The translations under genes and the position numbers were made by a program. Positions 1 to 8,940 of a stretch of DNA of 37,073 nucleotides are shown here, piece by piece (position 1 is the stretch's first letter; each line of letters begins with the position of its first letter). The notes beneath the pieces were generated by a model. That model worked only from the letters and a program-made list of their open reading frames with translations, had not been told where the DNA came from and did not search any database. This DNA comes from Terriglobia bacterium (GTDB lineage Bacteria > Acidobacteriota > Terriglobia > Terriglobales > Acidobacteriaceae), in NCBI GenBank assembly GCA_020073215.1, contig JAIQFO010000047.1, positions 1 to 37,073 on the forward strand. The letters run 5' to 3'.

Positions 1-938
1 TCGCGGGCGCGGGCGCCCGCGCCACACGAACCGAATACCACCGGACGACCGGGCTGAATCTCGGCTCCCGTAAAGTAGAACTCCGCCTTCAACTCCCCGA
101 GAACCTGCTCTACCAGATCGTACTTTCCCATGGAGACGCCGCCGGTCAGCAACAGCAGATCGCAAGCCAATCCTTCTTCGATCAAAGCCCTTAGCCGCCC
201 TCGCTCATCCGGGGCGATCCCGATCCGCACCGGCTCCCCGGCCGCATTCTGAACTTGCGCCGCCAGCGAAAACGAATTCGAATTCCGTATCTGCGCCCGC
301 CCCGGTGTCGCGTCAATCTCCACCACTTCGTCGCCGGTCGAAAGCACTGCCACGCGCGGCCTGCGGAAAACCTGCACGCGGCTCTTGCCGGCTGACGCGG
401 CGATCGCAATGCCCACGTGGTCCAGCCGGCGTCCGCGCTCGAGCAACCGTTGTCCCGCGCGCGCTTCCGCCCCACACGGGACAAAGTTCTCACCGGGCTT
501 CACGCTGCGTTGGATCTCGACCGTCGTCCCGGCCGCAACCGTGTATTCCACCATCACCACCGCGTCCGCACCCGCCGGCAGCGGAGCCCCGGTCATGATC
601 CCGACCGCTTGCCCCCGCCCGACCGAGCACCTTTCCGGCTCTGGCCAATCGCCCGCCTTCAGCTCGCCCAGCAGTTCCAGCCGTGCCGGAAGCTGCGCCA
701 CGTCCGCGGCCCGCACCGCATATCCATCGCGAGTCGCCCGCGCAAAAGGAGGAAAGTCGCGGTCGGCTACAATCCCCTCCGCCAGCACCCGCCCCAAGCC
801 CGCCAGCAAATCCACCGTCTCTGGCTCTCCCGGACACACGCCTAGCGCATGCTGCTCAACCAGGTGGCGAGCCTCTTCGAACTTCACCACCCGAGCCTTG
901 GGTGCTGAAGCAGAAAAGGAACGGGAAGAAGAAGACAT
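1..938 (-). CDS. moeA: Molybdopterin molybdenumtransferase MoeA (3' end outside window)
   Basis: MoeA inserts molybdate into adenylylated molybdopterin in the cytoplasm, the last step of molybdenum cofactor synthesis. The reading frame is open from the ATG at 938 to the window edge (about 312 codons; the family has about 400), so the C-terminal domain IV is missing only because the window ends. Visible family motifs: a substrate loop PPFARATRDGYAV near residues 63-75, GIMTGAPLPAGADAVVMVE in the middle, STGDEVVE at the start of the MogA-like domain, and TGGVSMGKYDLV close to the cut. The N-terminal SSSSRSFSASAP stretch is a low-complexity lead. There is no in-frame stop just upstream of the ATG, so the start is the most likely choice, not certain. 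No other cofactor gene is visible next to it; a repeat-rich spacer separates it from the gene to the right. Confidence 0.9.
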   Translation of the reverse strand, partial: MSSSSRSFSASAPKARVVKFEEARHLVEQHALGVCPGEPETVDLLAGLGRVLAEGIVADRDFPPFARATRDGYAVRAADVAQLPARLELLGELKAGDWPEPERCSVGRGQAVGIMTGAPLPAGADAVVMVEYTVAAGTTVEIQRSVKPGENFVPCGAEARAGQRLLERGRRLDHVGIAIAASAGKSRVQVFRRPRVAVLSTGDEVVEIDATPGRAQIRNSNSFSLAAQVQNAAGEPVRIGIAPDERGRLRALIEEGLACDLLLLTGGVSMGKYDLVEQVLGELKAEFYFTGAEIQPGRPVVFGSCGAGARAR

Positions 939-967
939 GCACGAATAATACGCCGCCGATCCCTCAG

Positions 968-1020
968 GGGCTAAAGCCCGCGTCTTTATTGGCGCTGAGC
1001 GGCACGGCTGAAGCCGTGCC
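968..1020. repeat. CTAAAG/CTGAAG-core palindromes (two)
   Basis: Two palindromes stand side by side: a short one with arms GGG/CCC around CTAAAG (968-979) and a perfect 20-nt one with arms GGCACGG/CCGTGCC around CTGAAG (1001-1020). They belong to the same family as copies at 17648-17786, 29947-30001 and 31598-31800. On the minus strand the copy reads as EGHGFSRA, a peptide that recurs where the repeat lies inside ORFs. Confidence 0.8.
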
Positions 1021-1105
1021 CTTCCCAAACCCTTTCATGGGACAGCTTAGAGTAACGACCCAGCGAATACTTGCGACGAAAGGAAGAGAAAGCGAGTGCC
1101 TTTTC

Positions 1106-1154
1106 GGAGAACTGAGAACTGAAGGCTGATAGCTGACAACTGATGGCTGACAGC
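1106..1154. repeat. Heptad array, seven degenerate 7-bp units
   Basis: Seven consecutive 7-bp units in perfect register: GGAGAAC, TGAGAAC, TGAAGGC, TGATAGC, TGACAAC, TGATGGC, TGACAGC. Positions 1-3 and 7 are nearly fixed (TGA...C), position 4 is free and positions 5-6 are purines. The array lies between moeA and the PilT-like gene, abutting the stop codon of the latter. The same unit TGAGAAC recurs inside mnmG. Confidence 0.85.
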
Positions 1155-1158
1155 CGTC

Positions 1159-2304
1159 CTACCGCGCCAATTCCTGCCCCAGCACGGTTGCATTGCTGGC
1201 GAAGCAAAGGCCAGTTTCCAGATCGACCAGGCCGGAGCGGACCAGTTTCGCGATCTCGCCATCAAAGTGCTGCATGCCCTCGTTTTCGCTGGCTTTGATC
1301 GCGTCCAGCAGGGTGCGGCCCGGACGCTCGCCCTGCTCCACGCAATCGCGGGTGCGGGAGTTGGATTTCAGGATCTCGACTACGGCTAAGCGGTCCCCGC
1401 CATCGGTGCGCGGGATGAGCCGCTGCGCAATGACGTAGCGGAAGGTTTTGGCGAAGCGCTCTCGCACGAATTGCTGTTCGGTCGCAGTAAACGTACCCAC
1501 GATGCGCTCGACCGTCTTCGAGGTATCGACAGTGTTCATGCTGGAAAGAACGATGTGGCCGTTTTCGGCGGCCTCAAGAACAATCTCCAGCGTCTCGCGG
1601 TCGCGAATTTCGCCTACCATGATTACGCGCGGCGCCTGGCGCAAGGCTGCTCGCAGGGCCATGGTGAAATTCGGCGCATCGCTGTGCAACTCGCGCTGGT
1701 GGACCGTCGATTTCTTGTGATTGTGCAGAAACTCGATCGGATCTTCGACGGTCAGAACGTGGTAGCAATATTGGCTGTTGATGCGGTCAATCAAGGCGGC
1801 CAGCGTCGAAGACTTGCCCGATCCGCTCCCGCCTGTCACCAGGATGATTCCGTTGCGAACCTTGGCCGCCTCTTCTAATTGCGCGGGCAGATGAAGCGAA
1901 CTGAAAGTGGGAATGGAGGTGGGGATGACGCGCATCACAATGGCGCAACTTCCGCGCTGGATGAAGACGTTGACGCGGAAGCGGGCCATTCCCGGCAATC
2001 CGTAAGAAACGTCGCACGAGCCCTGCTCGCGAAGAGTATTGACGGCCTGTTTATTGTTGCCGATCAGATCGGCCGCGATGCGGCGGGTGTCATCGGCTGA
2101 AAGCGTGCTGCTGCCGGAGATTTCGACCGCGGTAAGCTGCCCGTGAATTTCGACCTGGGGAGGCCGGCCCGGCGAAAAAACCAGATCGCTGACTTTGTCG
2201 GATGCGCGCAACATGCCGGCGAGCAGCACCGGCGTGGGGATCGAGCCCGTTCCACTGACGCCCTCGAAGGCAATCGCAATCGGAGAATTCCCCGGAGCAG
2301 CCAT
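1159..2304 (-). CDS. PilT-like type IV pilus/type II secretion ATPase
   Basis: Predicted cytoplasmic hexameric ATPase of the PilT/GspE superfamily, which powers pilus retraction. Visible in order: an N-terminal PAS-like domain (about residues 25-130), Walker A GGSGSGKSS (about 158-166), Asp box TVEDPIEF, Walker B RVIMVGEIRD, then GHIVLSSMNTVDTSKTVERI where PilT normally has a His box with LHT. The His of that box is replaced (MNT), so this is a divergent paralogue rather than canonical pilT. Start: ATG at 2304 has GGGAG 8 nt upstream; the GTG at 2313 overlaps that same site and is less likely. Length 381 aa is slightly longer than typical PilT (about 350). No other pilus gene is in the window, so a regulatory or accessory retraction role is a guess. 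Confidence 0.82.
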   Translation of the reverse strand: MAAPGNSPIAIAFEGVSGTGSIPTPVLLAGMLRASDKVSDLVFSPGRPPQVEIHGQLTAVEISGSSTLSADDTRRIAADLIGNNKQAVNTLREQGSCDVSYGLPGMARFRVNVFIQRGSCAIVMRVIPTSIPTFSSLHLPAQLEEAAKVRNGIILVTGGSGSGKSSTLAALIDRINSQYCYHVLTVEDPIEFLHNHKKSTVHQRELHSDAPNFTMALRAALRQAPRVIMVGEIRDRETLEIVLEAAENGHIVLSSMNTVDTSKTVERIVGTFTATEQQFVRERFAKTFRYVIAQRLIPRTDGGDRLAVVEILKSNSRTRDCVEQGERPGRTLLDAIKASENEGMQHFDGEIAKLVRSGLVDLETGLCFASNATVLGQELAR

Positions 2305-2443
2305 TCCGCACACTCCCAGTTATCAGCATGGACGCCACAGGGGGAGAAACGTCGCGAAGCTGGAGAAACCTATACCTTGAATGTAACCCGGATGTGGGGA
2401 ACGGCGAAGGACAAGTAGGTCATAGACCTCGGTAACTGAAGGA

Positions 2444-2582
2444 GTTGCCAGTTGTCAGTGCCCGGTTGCTGGAGTTCAGCCACGTGCCATCAGAAAAAGC
2501 AAGAGGCGCGACCAACTGTCGCGCCTCTTGCTCTGTTGAATGGCCGGTCTTAACTGGCGACTGGCAACTGGGTACTGAGTTT
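2444..2582. repeat. Inverted pair of heptad arrays flanking a terminator
   Basis: Left array 2444-2471 has units GTTGCCA, GTTGTCA, GTGCCCG, GTTGCTG; read on the other strand these are TGGCAAC, TGACAAC and so on. Right array 2555-2582 has units TGGCGAC, TGGCAAC, TGGGTAC, TGAGTTT in the opposite orientation. The two arms can pair. The terminator of the TPR gene lies between them. Confidence 0.75.
2493..2532 (-). terminator. Rho-independent terminator of the TPR-protein gene
   Basis: A perfect 15-bp inverted repeat (AGCAAGAGGCGCGAC, loop 5 nt, complement) at 2498-2532 is followed on the minus strand by a run of five T. It sits 54 nt after the stop codon of the gene at 2586-3725 and points the same way. 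Confidence 0.9.
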
Positions 2583-2585
2583 CGG

Positions 2586-3725
2586 TTACTTCTTTACCGG
2601 TTTCTTCTTCGTGGTTCCGAAGCCGGTTTCGATGGTTGCGCCGATGCTTGCCAGCATATCCTTGGCTGGCTGCGCCATCCTACCCTGGGGTTGGAGCTCA
2701 AGATATTTCTGGAAGGCCTCGGCCGTACCTTCGGGCGCGACCATCTTATCGCCCTTGAGCGTAGCTTTGCCGATCAGGTTCACGCCCTTCCAGTAGTAAG
2801 CCTCGGCCTTGGTCGGATCGGCGGCGATGACTTTGTCGAAGGCAACAATCGCATCATCCACCCTGCCCGCGTTGGTAAGAACCGCGCCTTCGTTGAACAG
2901 GTAGGTACCGGCGCCCGACGGATCCAGTCCGGCCGCCTTGTTATAGTTGGCCACGGAATCATCGACCTTGTTGGCCTTCGAGTAGGCTTCGGCCAGGTTG
3001 TTGTAGTAGGCGGCCATTTTTTTGTTGTTCTCGGGGTCTTTCTGTGCCGCGTCCGAGGCGCCGCGCAGCTCAATCGCCTTCTGGTAATCGGTGGCGGCCA
3101 TCTCGTAGCGCTTCTGTTTTTCAGCGGGATCGGTCTGTTTGGGCGCCGACAAGCGGTAGGCATCTCCGAGTTTGAACCAGATCAGATCGCGGGTGCTGTC
3201 AATCTGGTTGGCTTCGTTCAGGGTGGTGATGGCAGTCTCGAAGTCGCCGGCGTCGGAAGCCGCTTTGGCGGCGTTGAGTTTCTCGTTGAGCGTGCCGACG
3301 GTTTTCCTTTCGGCCTCGGCTTTGGCGAACGCCTCCTTCGCCTTCGCCGCTTGCTCGGTCGACATCCCCTGGCCCTGGGCTAAGGCCGCCTGTTCTTTCT
3401 TCATGTCGAAGTCCTGCACCACCTCGTCCAGGCTCACCGGGACGTTGGTGAAGTGATAGATCTCTTTGCCCTCTTTGCTGAGCTTGACGTTGTACTTGCC
3501 GGGAACGATGCCAAGCGAGAAATACTCGCCCTTGTTGTTGGTTTTAAGCTTGTAGACGTGGCCGGATTCGGTCCCAGTCCAGTCCACTTCGGCTTGGGCG
3601 ATCGGCTTCCCGTCCATGTCTTTGCAAACTCCCTTCACCGTGCCCGTGGTTTGCGCAAACGCCAGCGGAGCGGAGATGCCCACGGCGAGGACGAGCAGCA
3701 GGGGAAGGATGAAATATTTCCTCAT
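2586..3725 (-). CDS. Secreted CarboxypepD_reg / TPR-repeat protein
   Basis: Secreted or periplasmic protein of unknown role, 379 aa. Residues 1-25 form a typical Sec signal peptide ending in AFAQ. Residues about 28-105 look like a carboxypeptidase-regulatory-like beta-sandwich (GTVKGVCKDMDGKPIAQAEV, later GEYFSLGIVPGKYNVKLSKEGK). A Lys/Ala-rich helical linker follows (about 110-150), then TPR units, for example DDSVANYNKAAGLDPSGAGT and DDAIVAFDKVIAADPTKAEA, and a Lys-rich tail. The architecture is common in Acidobacteriota. GGGAGG 8 nt before the ATG fixes the start. It is monocistronic, with a strong terminator downstream. A scaffold or binding role is inferred from the domains only. Confidence 0.85.
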   Translation of the reverse strand: MRKYFILPLLLVLAVGISAPLAFAQTTGTVKGVCKDMDGKPIAQAEVDWTGTESGHVYKLKTNNKGEYFSLGIVPGKYNVKLSKEGKEIYHFTNVPVSLDEVVQDFDMKKEQAALAQGQGMSTEQAAKAKEAFAKAEAERKTVGTLNEKLNAAKAASDAGDFETAITTLNEANQIDSTRDLIWFKLGDAYRLSAPKQTDPAEKQKRYEMAATDYQKAIELRGASDAAQKDPENNKKMAAYYNNLAEAYSKANKVDDSVANYNKAAGLDPSGAGTYLFNEGAVLTNAGRVDDAIVAFDKVIAADPTKAEAYYWKGVNLIGKATLKGDKMVAPEGTAEAFQKYLELQPQGRMAQPAKDMLASIGATIETGFGTTKKKPVKK

Positions 3726-3783
3726 GATTTAGCCTCCCGGCAATGAATCTGAATTTTAAGACCGTTTATGAAACAGTTCTACC

Positions 3784-4512
3784 TCAATCGGCGGCGGCTT
3801 CCGCATATGGAATGGGATCGGCCGCACCCGCTTCGTGAAAGGCGCGCAGGCGGAGGACACAACTGTCGCACACTCCGCAGGCACGATCTTCACGCTGGTA
3901 GCATGACCACGTTAAATCGAACGGGGCACTGAGTTCAAGGCCCAGCGTCACAATCTCGTGTTTACGCATGGCAATCAGCGGCGTCACCACGCGGATCGAT
4001 CCTTCTTTCGTGCCCGCCTTTACCACTTCATTGAACGCTCGATAATACTCCGGCCGGCAATCGGGGTAGCCAGAACTGTCGGGCTCGACCGCTCCGATGT
4101 AGACCTTTTCGGCGCCCAGGACTTCCGCCCAGCTGACGGCGACGGCGAGAAAATGCGCATTGCGGAAAGGGACATAGGTGACGGGAATGCCGACGGGCGT
4201 GGTGGCGCCGACGCCGTGCACTTCGGGAACGGTAATGTTCGGATCGGTGAGGGCGGATCCGCCGATCGCACGCAGAGCTTCATTGCGCACCAGCAGCCGG
4301 TCGCGAATTCCGAGCCAGTCGCAGATGCTTTCGAAGGAACGGCGTTCGCGCTGCTCGGTGCGTTGTCCGTAGCTGACATGGACGGCAGCGGCCTGGTGGT
4401 CGCGCGCCGCCAGTGCCGCACAGACGCAGGAATCCATGCCGCCGCTCAGCAGGACTACGGCGCGACTCCGGTTGCGGGTTGGGTGCGATGGCATGACCGG
4501 TTGGCAAAGCAT
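3784..4512 (-). CDS. queC: 7-cyano-7-deazaguanine synthase QueC
   Basis: QueC converts 7-carboxy-7-deazaguanine to preQ0 using ATP and ammonia, in queuosine (tRNA) or deazapurine DNA-modification pathways. The PP-loop motif SGGMDSC lies near residue 25. The C-terminal zinc site is visible as WSCYQREDRACGVCDSCVLR, with four cysteines in C-x(8)-C-x2-C-x2-C spacing. The length of 242 aa is slightly above the usual 220-235. GAGAGAAG upstream of the ATG at 4512 supports this start; a second in-frame ATG at 4494 is possible. No queD, queE or queF is adjacent and I found no preQ1-riboswitch-like structure upstream, so the gene stands alone here. Confidence 0.93.
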   Translation of the reverse strand: MLCQPVMPSHPTRNRSRAVVLLSGGMDSCVCAALAARDHQAAAVHVSYGQRTEQRERRSFESICDWLGIRDRLLVRNEALRAIGGSALTDPNITVPEVHGVGATTPVGIPVTYVPFRNAHFLAVAVSWAEVLGAEKVYIGAVEPDSSGYPDCRPEYYRAFNEVVKAGTKEGSIRVVTPLIAMRKHEIVTLGLELSAPFDLTWSCYQREDRACGVCDSCVLRLRAFHEAGAADPIPYAEAAAD

Positions 4513-4693
4513 CGCGATCGCTTCTCTCTAATTTTATGCCAGCTGACACCGTTTCAAGGGCAGCGTGGAGAGTGCCGAGCTTCCTTCGTGTGGGGACGCG
4601 GCGTTGACCCGAATCCACGATCGTCAAGAAAGTCTCCGAGCCCGCGTGATTTCTGGAGCGGCGTAAAGCAATCGTGAATACGGTCTTCGCCCC

Positions 4694-5932
4694 CTATTCG
4701 TAGCGCAAGCTTTCGACGGGATCGAGTTGGGCGGCGCGAATGGCGGGGAGGGTACCAAACAGGATTCCCACCAACGACGAAACCACGATGGCGATGATCG
4801 CCGAAAGACCGGAAATCGGAATCCGATACTCGGTGAAGAAGCGGACGGAGAAGGGAATGGCGAGTCCGACGATGATGCCGATGACGCCGCCGACGAGAGA
4901 GATGAGAATGGCTTCGGAGAGGAACTGGAAACGGATCTCGCGGTTGGTGGCGCCCATCGCTTTGCGGATGCCGATCTCGCGAATGCGGGCGCTGACCGTG
5001 GCCAGCATGATGTTCATGATGCCGATGCCGCTCACCAGCAGCACGACCAGCGAGACTCCGAGAAGAACCATGGTCAAACCGGTGGCGATGCGGTCCATCA
5101 TGGCGAGCACCGCAGTGAGATTCTGCACGCTGTAAACGGATTCGGCGCGGTGGCGGGATTGAATTACGCGCTTGATCTGTGGAGTGGCCGCGACCACCAT
5201 GGATGAATCTGCCATGGAGAAGTAGGCAAGACTGACGGATGGTGTCTCCATGAAATAGCGGGTGACGGAGTATGGGATCAACATCGTGTTGTCCACAATT
5301 TCCGTCTGGCCGAAAGTTTCGACGCGCTCCTTGAAGGTTCCGATCACGGTGAATGGCAGTCCGGTTAGCTTGATAACCTGGCCACTCGCTCCTGCCGCAG
5401 AACCGTAGATTTGGATCGCCATCCTTTCCGTGATCAGGGTAACTTTGTTATGAGCCAGGGAATCATCTTTGTCGAAGAAGCGGCCGGAGGGGATGACCAA
5501 GTTGCGCACCTGCAGATACTCGGGAGCGACCCCGAGAATGGTCACATCTTTTTCCCTGCCGTTGCCGGCGGGGATTCGGTCCGACAGTCGGACGATCGGC
5601 GAGCACGCAACGATGCCAGATACCTCCTGTTGCACGGCCGCCAGGTCTTCGATGGTCAGCGGGTCTGGGGTGGAACCGCTGATGTGTTGCGCGCCGCCCT
5701 GATACTCGGCCCAGATCTCATTGGTGCCGATGGCCTGAATCTGGTTGAGCGCGTACTGGCGTCCGGTCATGCCGATGGTGACCACCAGGATGAGCGAGGC
5801 GGTGCCTATGATCATGCCGAGCGCAGTCAGCGCAAAGCGCACTTTGTTGCTCGAGAACGTATCGTATGCGAACCCGAAGATCTCGCCCACTGCCAGGTTG
5901 GGTCGTCTTGTCTTGAGAGGGATCGTATTCAT
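4694..5932 (-). CDS. MacB-like ABC transporter permease (FtsX family)
   Basis: Inner-membrane subunit of a MacB/LolCE-type ABC transporter. It has the standard layout: a cytoplasmic N-terminus, TM1 (about residues 33-58), a large periplasmic MacB core domain (about 60-280), then three C-terminal TM segments with the FtsX signature RIREIGIRKAMGATNREI between TM2 and TM3, ending in LDPVESLRYE as MacB permeases do. Length 412 aa matches the stand-alone permease type. No ATPase or membrane-fusion subunit is adjacent, so its partner must be encoded elsewhere. The ribosome binding site before the ATG is poor (GGAG directly abuts it), so the exact start is less certain. Substrate unknown. Confidence 0.88.
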   Translation of the reverse strand: MNTIPLKTRRPNLAVGEIFGFAYDTFSSNKVRFALTALGMIIGTASLILVVTIGMTGRQYALNQIQAIGTNEIWAEYQGGAQHISGSTPDPLTIEDLAAVQQEVSGIVACSPIVRLSDRIPAGNGREKDVTILGVAPEYLQVRNLVIPSGRFFDKDDSLAHNKVTLITERMAIQIYGSAAGASGQVIKLTGLPFTVIGTFKERVETFGQTEIVDNTMLIPYSVTRYFMETPSVSLAYFSMADSSMVVAATPQIKRVIQSRHRAESVYSVQNLTAVLAMMDRIATGLTMVLLGVSLVVLLVSGIGIMNIMLATVSARIREIGIRKAMGATNREIRFQFLSEAILISLVGGVIGIIVGLAIPFSVRFFTEYRIPISGLSAIIAIVVSSLVGILFGTLPAIRAAQLDPVESLRYE

Positions 5933-6123
5933 CTCCGGTGTTAAATGCAGACCGTTCCCGCAACTGACGGGGCCTGGGACAATGACTGCACGGTCGGTTT
6001 CATGCTCTGGTTCGAATTTTCGTTCATCACGTCCGCGAGGGCGCGCTACGGCCCGTTAAACCGTGCTTTCCGACTATGTTATTCTCGCACGGTACTCGCC
6101 GCTCCAGTTGCGAATAAGCGAAA

Positions 6124-7431
6124 TTGATTTGGAGGTGTGTTGTCGTCGGCTTCGAACCGTGTTCCCGACCCCTGCCGCTCCGTCTGCTGCGTGTGGTGCT
6201 GGTTGCCCTACTGCTGCGGTTGGTTGTCATGGGCTTTCTGTATCCGGAGCACCTGAATCCGGATCGCGACCACTGGTATTTCGGCGGAGAAACTGGACAT
6301 ATCGCACGCGCGCTGGTTCAGGGAAAAGGGTTCAGCAGTCCGATGTTCGCCGACACCGGACCCACCGCCTGGCAAACGCCGATCTATCCTAGTCTGCTGG
6401 CGCTTGTGTTTCGCATTTTCGGCGTTTTCACCAAGGGAGCAGCGATCTGCATTTTGTCGCTGAACAGCCTGTTCTCGGCGCTCACCTGTCTGCCGGTGTT
6501 TTTCATGACGCGCCGCAGTTTCGGAGAGAAGACCGCCTGGCGCGCCGCCTGGGCATGGGCCTTCTTCCCGTATGCAATTTTTTTCGCGGCGTCCCACATC
6601 TGGCCGACTACCTTGACCACATTGCTGCTGTCGGTCGCCTTTCTCGCCGGTTTGCAGCTGGAGGACTCAACGCAACTTGGAACCTGGATCAAGTTCGGCC
6701 TGCTGAGCGGAGTAGCAGCCATGAATGACCCAGTCGTGATGACCGTCTTGCCGCCAATCGGACTGTGGATGTGCTATCGCACATGGCAGCGCAAGAACGC
6801 CTGGCTCCGGCCCGCTCTGGGGGCCGCGATGGCTTTTGTGGTTGTGGTCTTGCCCTGGTTCATACGAAACTACCGCGCGTTCCATAAAGTCGTCCCGTTT
6901 CGCGGCAACTTCGGGGTTGAACTCTACATCGGCAACAACGGCGACACTTCGCATTTTACCGCGCGGTACTTACACCCCGAACACAACGAAGAAGAATGGC
7001 AGCAATATGTCCAGATGGGTGAATCGCGCTACATGGAACTTAAGCGGCAACAAGCGATAGCGTTCATCTCGAACCACAAAGGACTGTTCCTGTGGACGTC
7101 GTTGCGGCGGGCCATTTACATGTGGACCAATTATTGGAGCTTGAGTCCGGATTACCTAAAAGAAGAGCCGTATGACATTCCGGCGATCTTTTTTAACATC
7201 ACGCTGACATTGTTAGCGCTTTGGGGCTTGTGGACTGGATGGCGAACGTTCGGCGCTGCTGTGGTTCCGTACGCCATCGCGCTGTTTTGCTTTCCGGTTG
7301 TCTACTACCTGACGCATGGGGAGGATTTCTATCGGCGGCCGGCGGATCCCTTCTTTGTTGTTCTCGCCGTCTACGCCGTGACCGCGTGGCTGCAGCACCG
7401 CAATCGGAAGACGGAGATGGCTTCAGACTAA
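6124..7431 (+). CDS. GT39/ArnT-like integral membrane glycosyltransferase
   Basis: Predicted polyprenyl-phosphate-sugar-dependent glycosyltransferase of the PMT/ArnT clan (GT-C fold), inner membrane. Support: many hydrophobic segments; a first extracytoplasmic loop with conserved acidic and aromatic residues (PEHLNPDRDHWYFGGETGHI) after TM1; and the typical AWQTPIYPSLLALVFRIFG stretch after it. Length 435 aa. The start is uncertain: the frame opens at a TTG (6124), while the GGAGG at 6132 lies inside the frame with no in-frame start at good spacing. An internal GTG near 6193 is an alternative. The gene ends convergent with the next gene with a 4-bp overlap (7428-7431). Acceptor and sugar are unknown; the GT2 enzyme at 8941 could supply a lipid-linked sugar, but that is inference. 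Confidence 0.72.
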   Translation: MIWRCVVVGFEPCSRPLPLRLLRVVLVALLLRLVVMGFLYPEHLNPDRDHWYFGGETGHIARALVQGKGFSSPMFADTGPTAWQTPIYPSLLALVFRIFGVFTKGAAICILSLNSLFSALTCLPVFFMTRRSFGEKTAWRAAWAWAFFPYAIFFAASHIWPTTLTTLLLSVAFLAGLQLEDSTQLGTWIKFGLLSGVAAMNDPVVMTVLPPIGLWMCYRTWQRKNAWLRPALGAAMAFVVVVLPWFIRNYRAFHKVVPFRGNFGVELYIGNNGDTSHFTARYLHPEHNEEEWQQYVQMGESRYMELKRQQAIAFISNHKGLFLWTSLRRAIYMWTNYWSLSPDYLKEEPYDIPAIFFNITLTLLALWGLWTGWRTFGAAVVPYAIALFCFPVVYYLTHGEDFYRRPADPFFVVLAVYAVTAWLQHRNRKTEMASD

Positions 7432-8894
7432 TCCGCTTCGGGGATGCGGCACACTCGCACGGCGTGATTCTGGAAGGGACAATCCATACCCTGCACGCCT
7501 GGAGAGACCAGCACAACCCAATTGACCCCAAAGCGCGTCTTGAGACGCTGAAAATCTTTGACGCGGAAGTTCTTCCACCCGTCTTGCGCATCCACTTCTT
7601 CCTTCCATCGCGCCGAAAGGCTCGGCACTTGCGTCGCCACCGACGGATCCTTTACGTAATCCGCCAACGCGCTGCGCTCGGCTAAGGCACGAAAGCTGTG
7701 GAAGTCCTCGCCCGGCAGTTTCATGTAGAAGGGATCCAAAGCAAACAGGCTGTCGGAGGGAGTGTTTTCGCGGACCCACTGGAACGCTTCAACCCAGGCA
7801 TTTCCAGGCTTGGCCCCCGGCCATTCGATATGTGGCGTGGCGGGAAACGTCAGGCGCTGGGACCAGAACATGCCCACGCCGAGCGGAACAAACAAGAGCA
7901 GCCAGCGATAAGGGCACCGGCGCAAGATTCTTTGCCCGACCAGCCCCCCGACCAGCAGGAACAAGATGATGTAGAGAAGGTGAAGATAACGCATCGGTTG
8001 AAATGGCTTCAGTCTGGCGAATCTGGACGGAAGCATAATGGAAACCGCAACGGCGAGCTGGAAAACGCCAAAAAACGCAAGCCTTGAGGTCACGCGCGCT
8101 CGGACCGCCGCACCGTCTTTCCTGGCGAGACGGTGAAACCACCACAACAGGCACAAGGGAGCGATGACCCCCAGCCATTCATACCAATGCCAGCGCGAGA
8201 GGAAGTAATAGTCGCGGGTGTTGGCGGCTTGCTGCCAGGCCGGGGAGGTGGACTGGAAAACCCATGCTAATGGAAGCAACGCCGCCGCCGTGTGCGCAGA
8301 CGACTGAGCGGAGGCCCGCCAATAAAGAAAAATGCAAAAAGAGATACCGAAGGTGGCCATCAGCGGATGAATCACAAAGGCCAGAGCCAATAGGAATCCC
8401 GCCAGAATCCGCCGGCAATCCAAGATGGCCACGATCGCAGCCAGGATGGCGGCCGTGGCTAGGGCCCGGGGATGGAGATATTGGTCATCGAGGTAAAGTG
8501 CGGTACCTGCTACGGGAAGTGTAAGCAGGATACTAATGACTGTGACCGCTGCCCACTGGGAATGGGACTCTGCGAAGACTCGGCGGCTGATTCGCAAGCA
8601 TCCCCACAGAATCAAAACCACGGAAGCGAACTGCCACAGCAGAATCATCCATCCGGCAGGTAGATGCGTGAGACGAATCGAACCGGCAATCAGTTTGTCG
8701 AAGATCGTGGCCTGCAACTGCACTCTGAAAAAGTCGGCATCGTGGGGATAGAGTATGGGATTCAGATCCTTGTTGATCGCCGCCAGATAAACACCATCGT
8801 CCTCCACCCCCGGGTGGTAGCCCTGCACCAGGAAAGCGAGCAGAGTCAACGCCACAAGAATCGCCAGGGTTTTGGCCGCGGAACTGTCTTTCAT
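7428..8894 (-). CDS. Polytopic membrane protein of unknown function
   Basis: A 488-aa protein with about 9-11 hydrophobic segments: an N-terminal TM (LAILVALTLLAFLVQGY), an extracytoplasmic loop with acidic residues (HPGVEDDGVYLAAIN), alternating TM segments, and a C-terminal soluble part (about residues 370-488). The layout resembles GT-C glycosyltransferases or O-antigen-type membrane proteins, and the flanking genes are glycosyltransferases, but I do not recognise a diagnostic motif. AGGA 7 nt upstream supports the ATG at 8894. It is divergent from the GT2 gene at 8941 (46 nt between starts) and convergent, with a 4-bp overlap, with the GT39-like gene. Confidence 0.75.
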   Translation of the reverse strand: MKDSSAAKTLAILVALTLLAFLVQGYHPGVEDDGVYLAAINKDLNPILYPHDADFFRVQLQATIFDKLIAGSIRLTHLPAGWMILLWQFASVVLILWGCLRISRRVFAESHSQWAAVTVISILLTLPVAGTALYLDDQYLHPRALATAAILAAIVAILDCRRILAGFLLALAFVIHPLMATFGISFCIFLYWRASAQSSAHTAAALLPLAWVFQSTSPAWQQAANTRDYYFLSRWHWYEWLGVIAPLCLLWWFHRLARKDGAAVRARVTSRLAFFGVFQLAVAVSIMLPSRFARLKPFQPMRYLHLLYIILFLLVGGLVGQRILRRCPYRWLLLFVPLGVGMFWSQRLTFPATPHIEWPGAKPGNAWVEAFQWVRENTPSDSLFALDPFYMKLPGEDFHSFRALAERSALADYVKDPSVATQVPSLSARWKEEVDAQDGWKNFRVKDFQRLKTRFGVNWVVLVSPGVQGMDCPFQNHAVRVCRIPEAD

Positions 8895-8940
8895 GCTTGG
8901 ATCCTAATAGAATCTGGATGTCGAGTGAGCACGGCAAATT

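Noticed and set aside
1106..1154. Heptad array as a CRISPR or tandem-repeat locus
   Set aside because: Units are only 7 bp with no spacers; it is not a CRISPR array, and no cas gene is nearby.
2445..3383. Long plus-strand frame of 312 codons opposite the TPR gene
   Set aside because: It is the antisense shadow of a gene with a clear signal peptide, SD and terminator; its translation is Gly/Val-rich without motifs.
4513..4693. preQ1 riboswitch before queC
   Set aside because: I looked for the short pseudoknot pattern with the A-rich tail before queC and did not find it.
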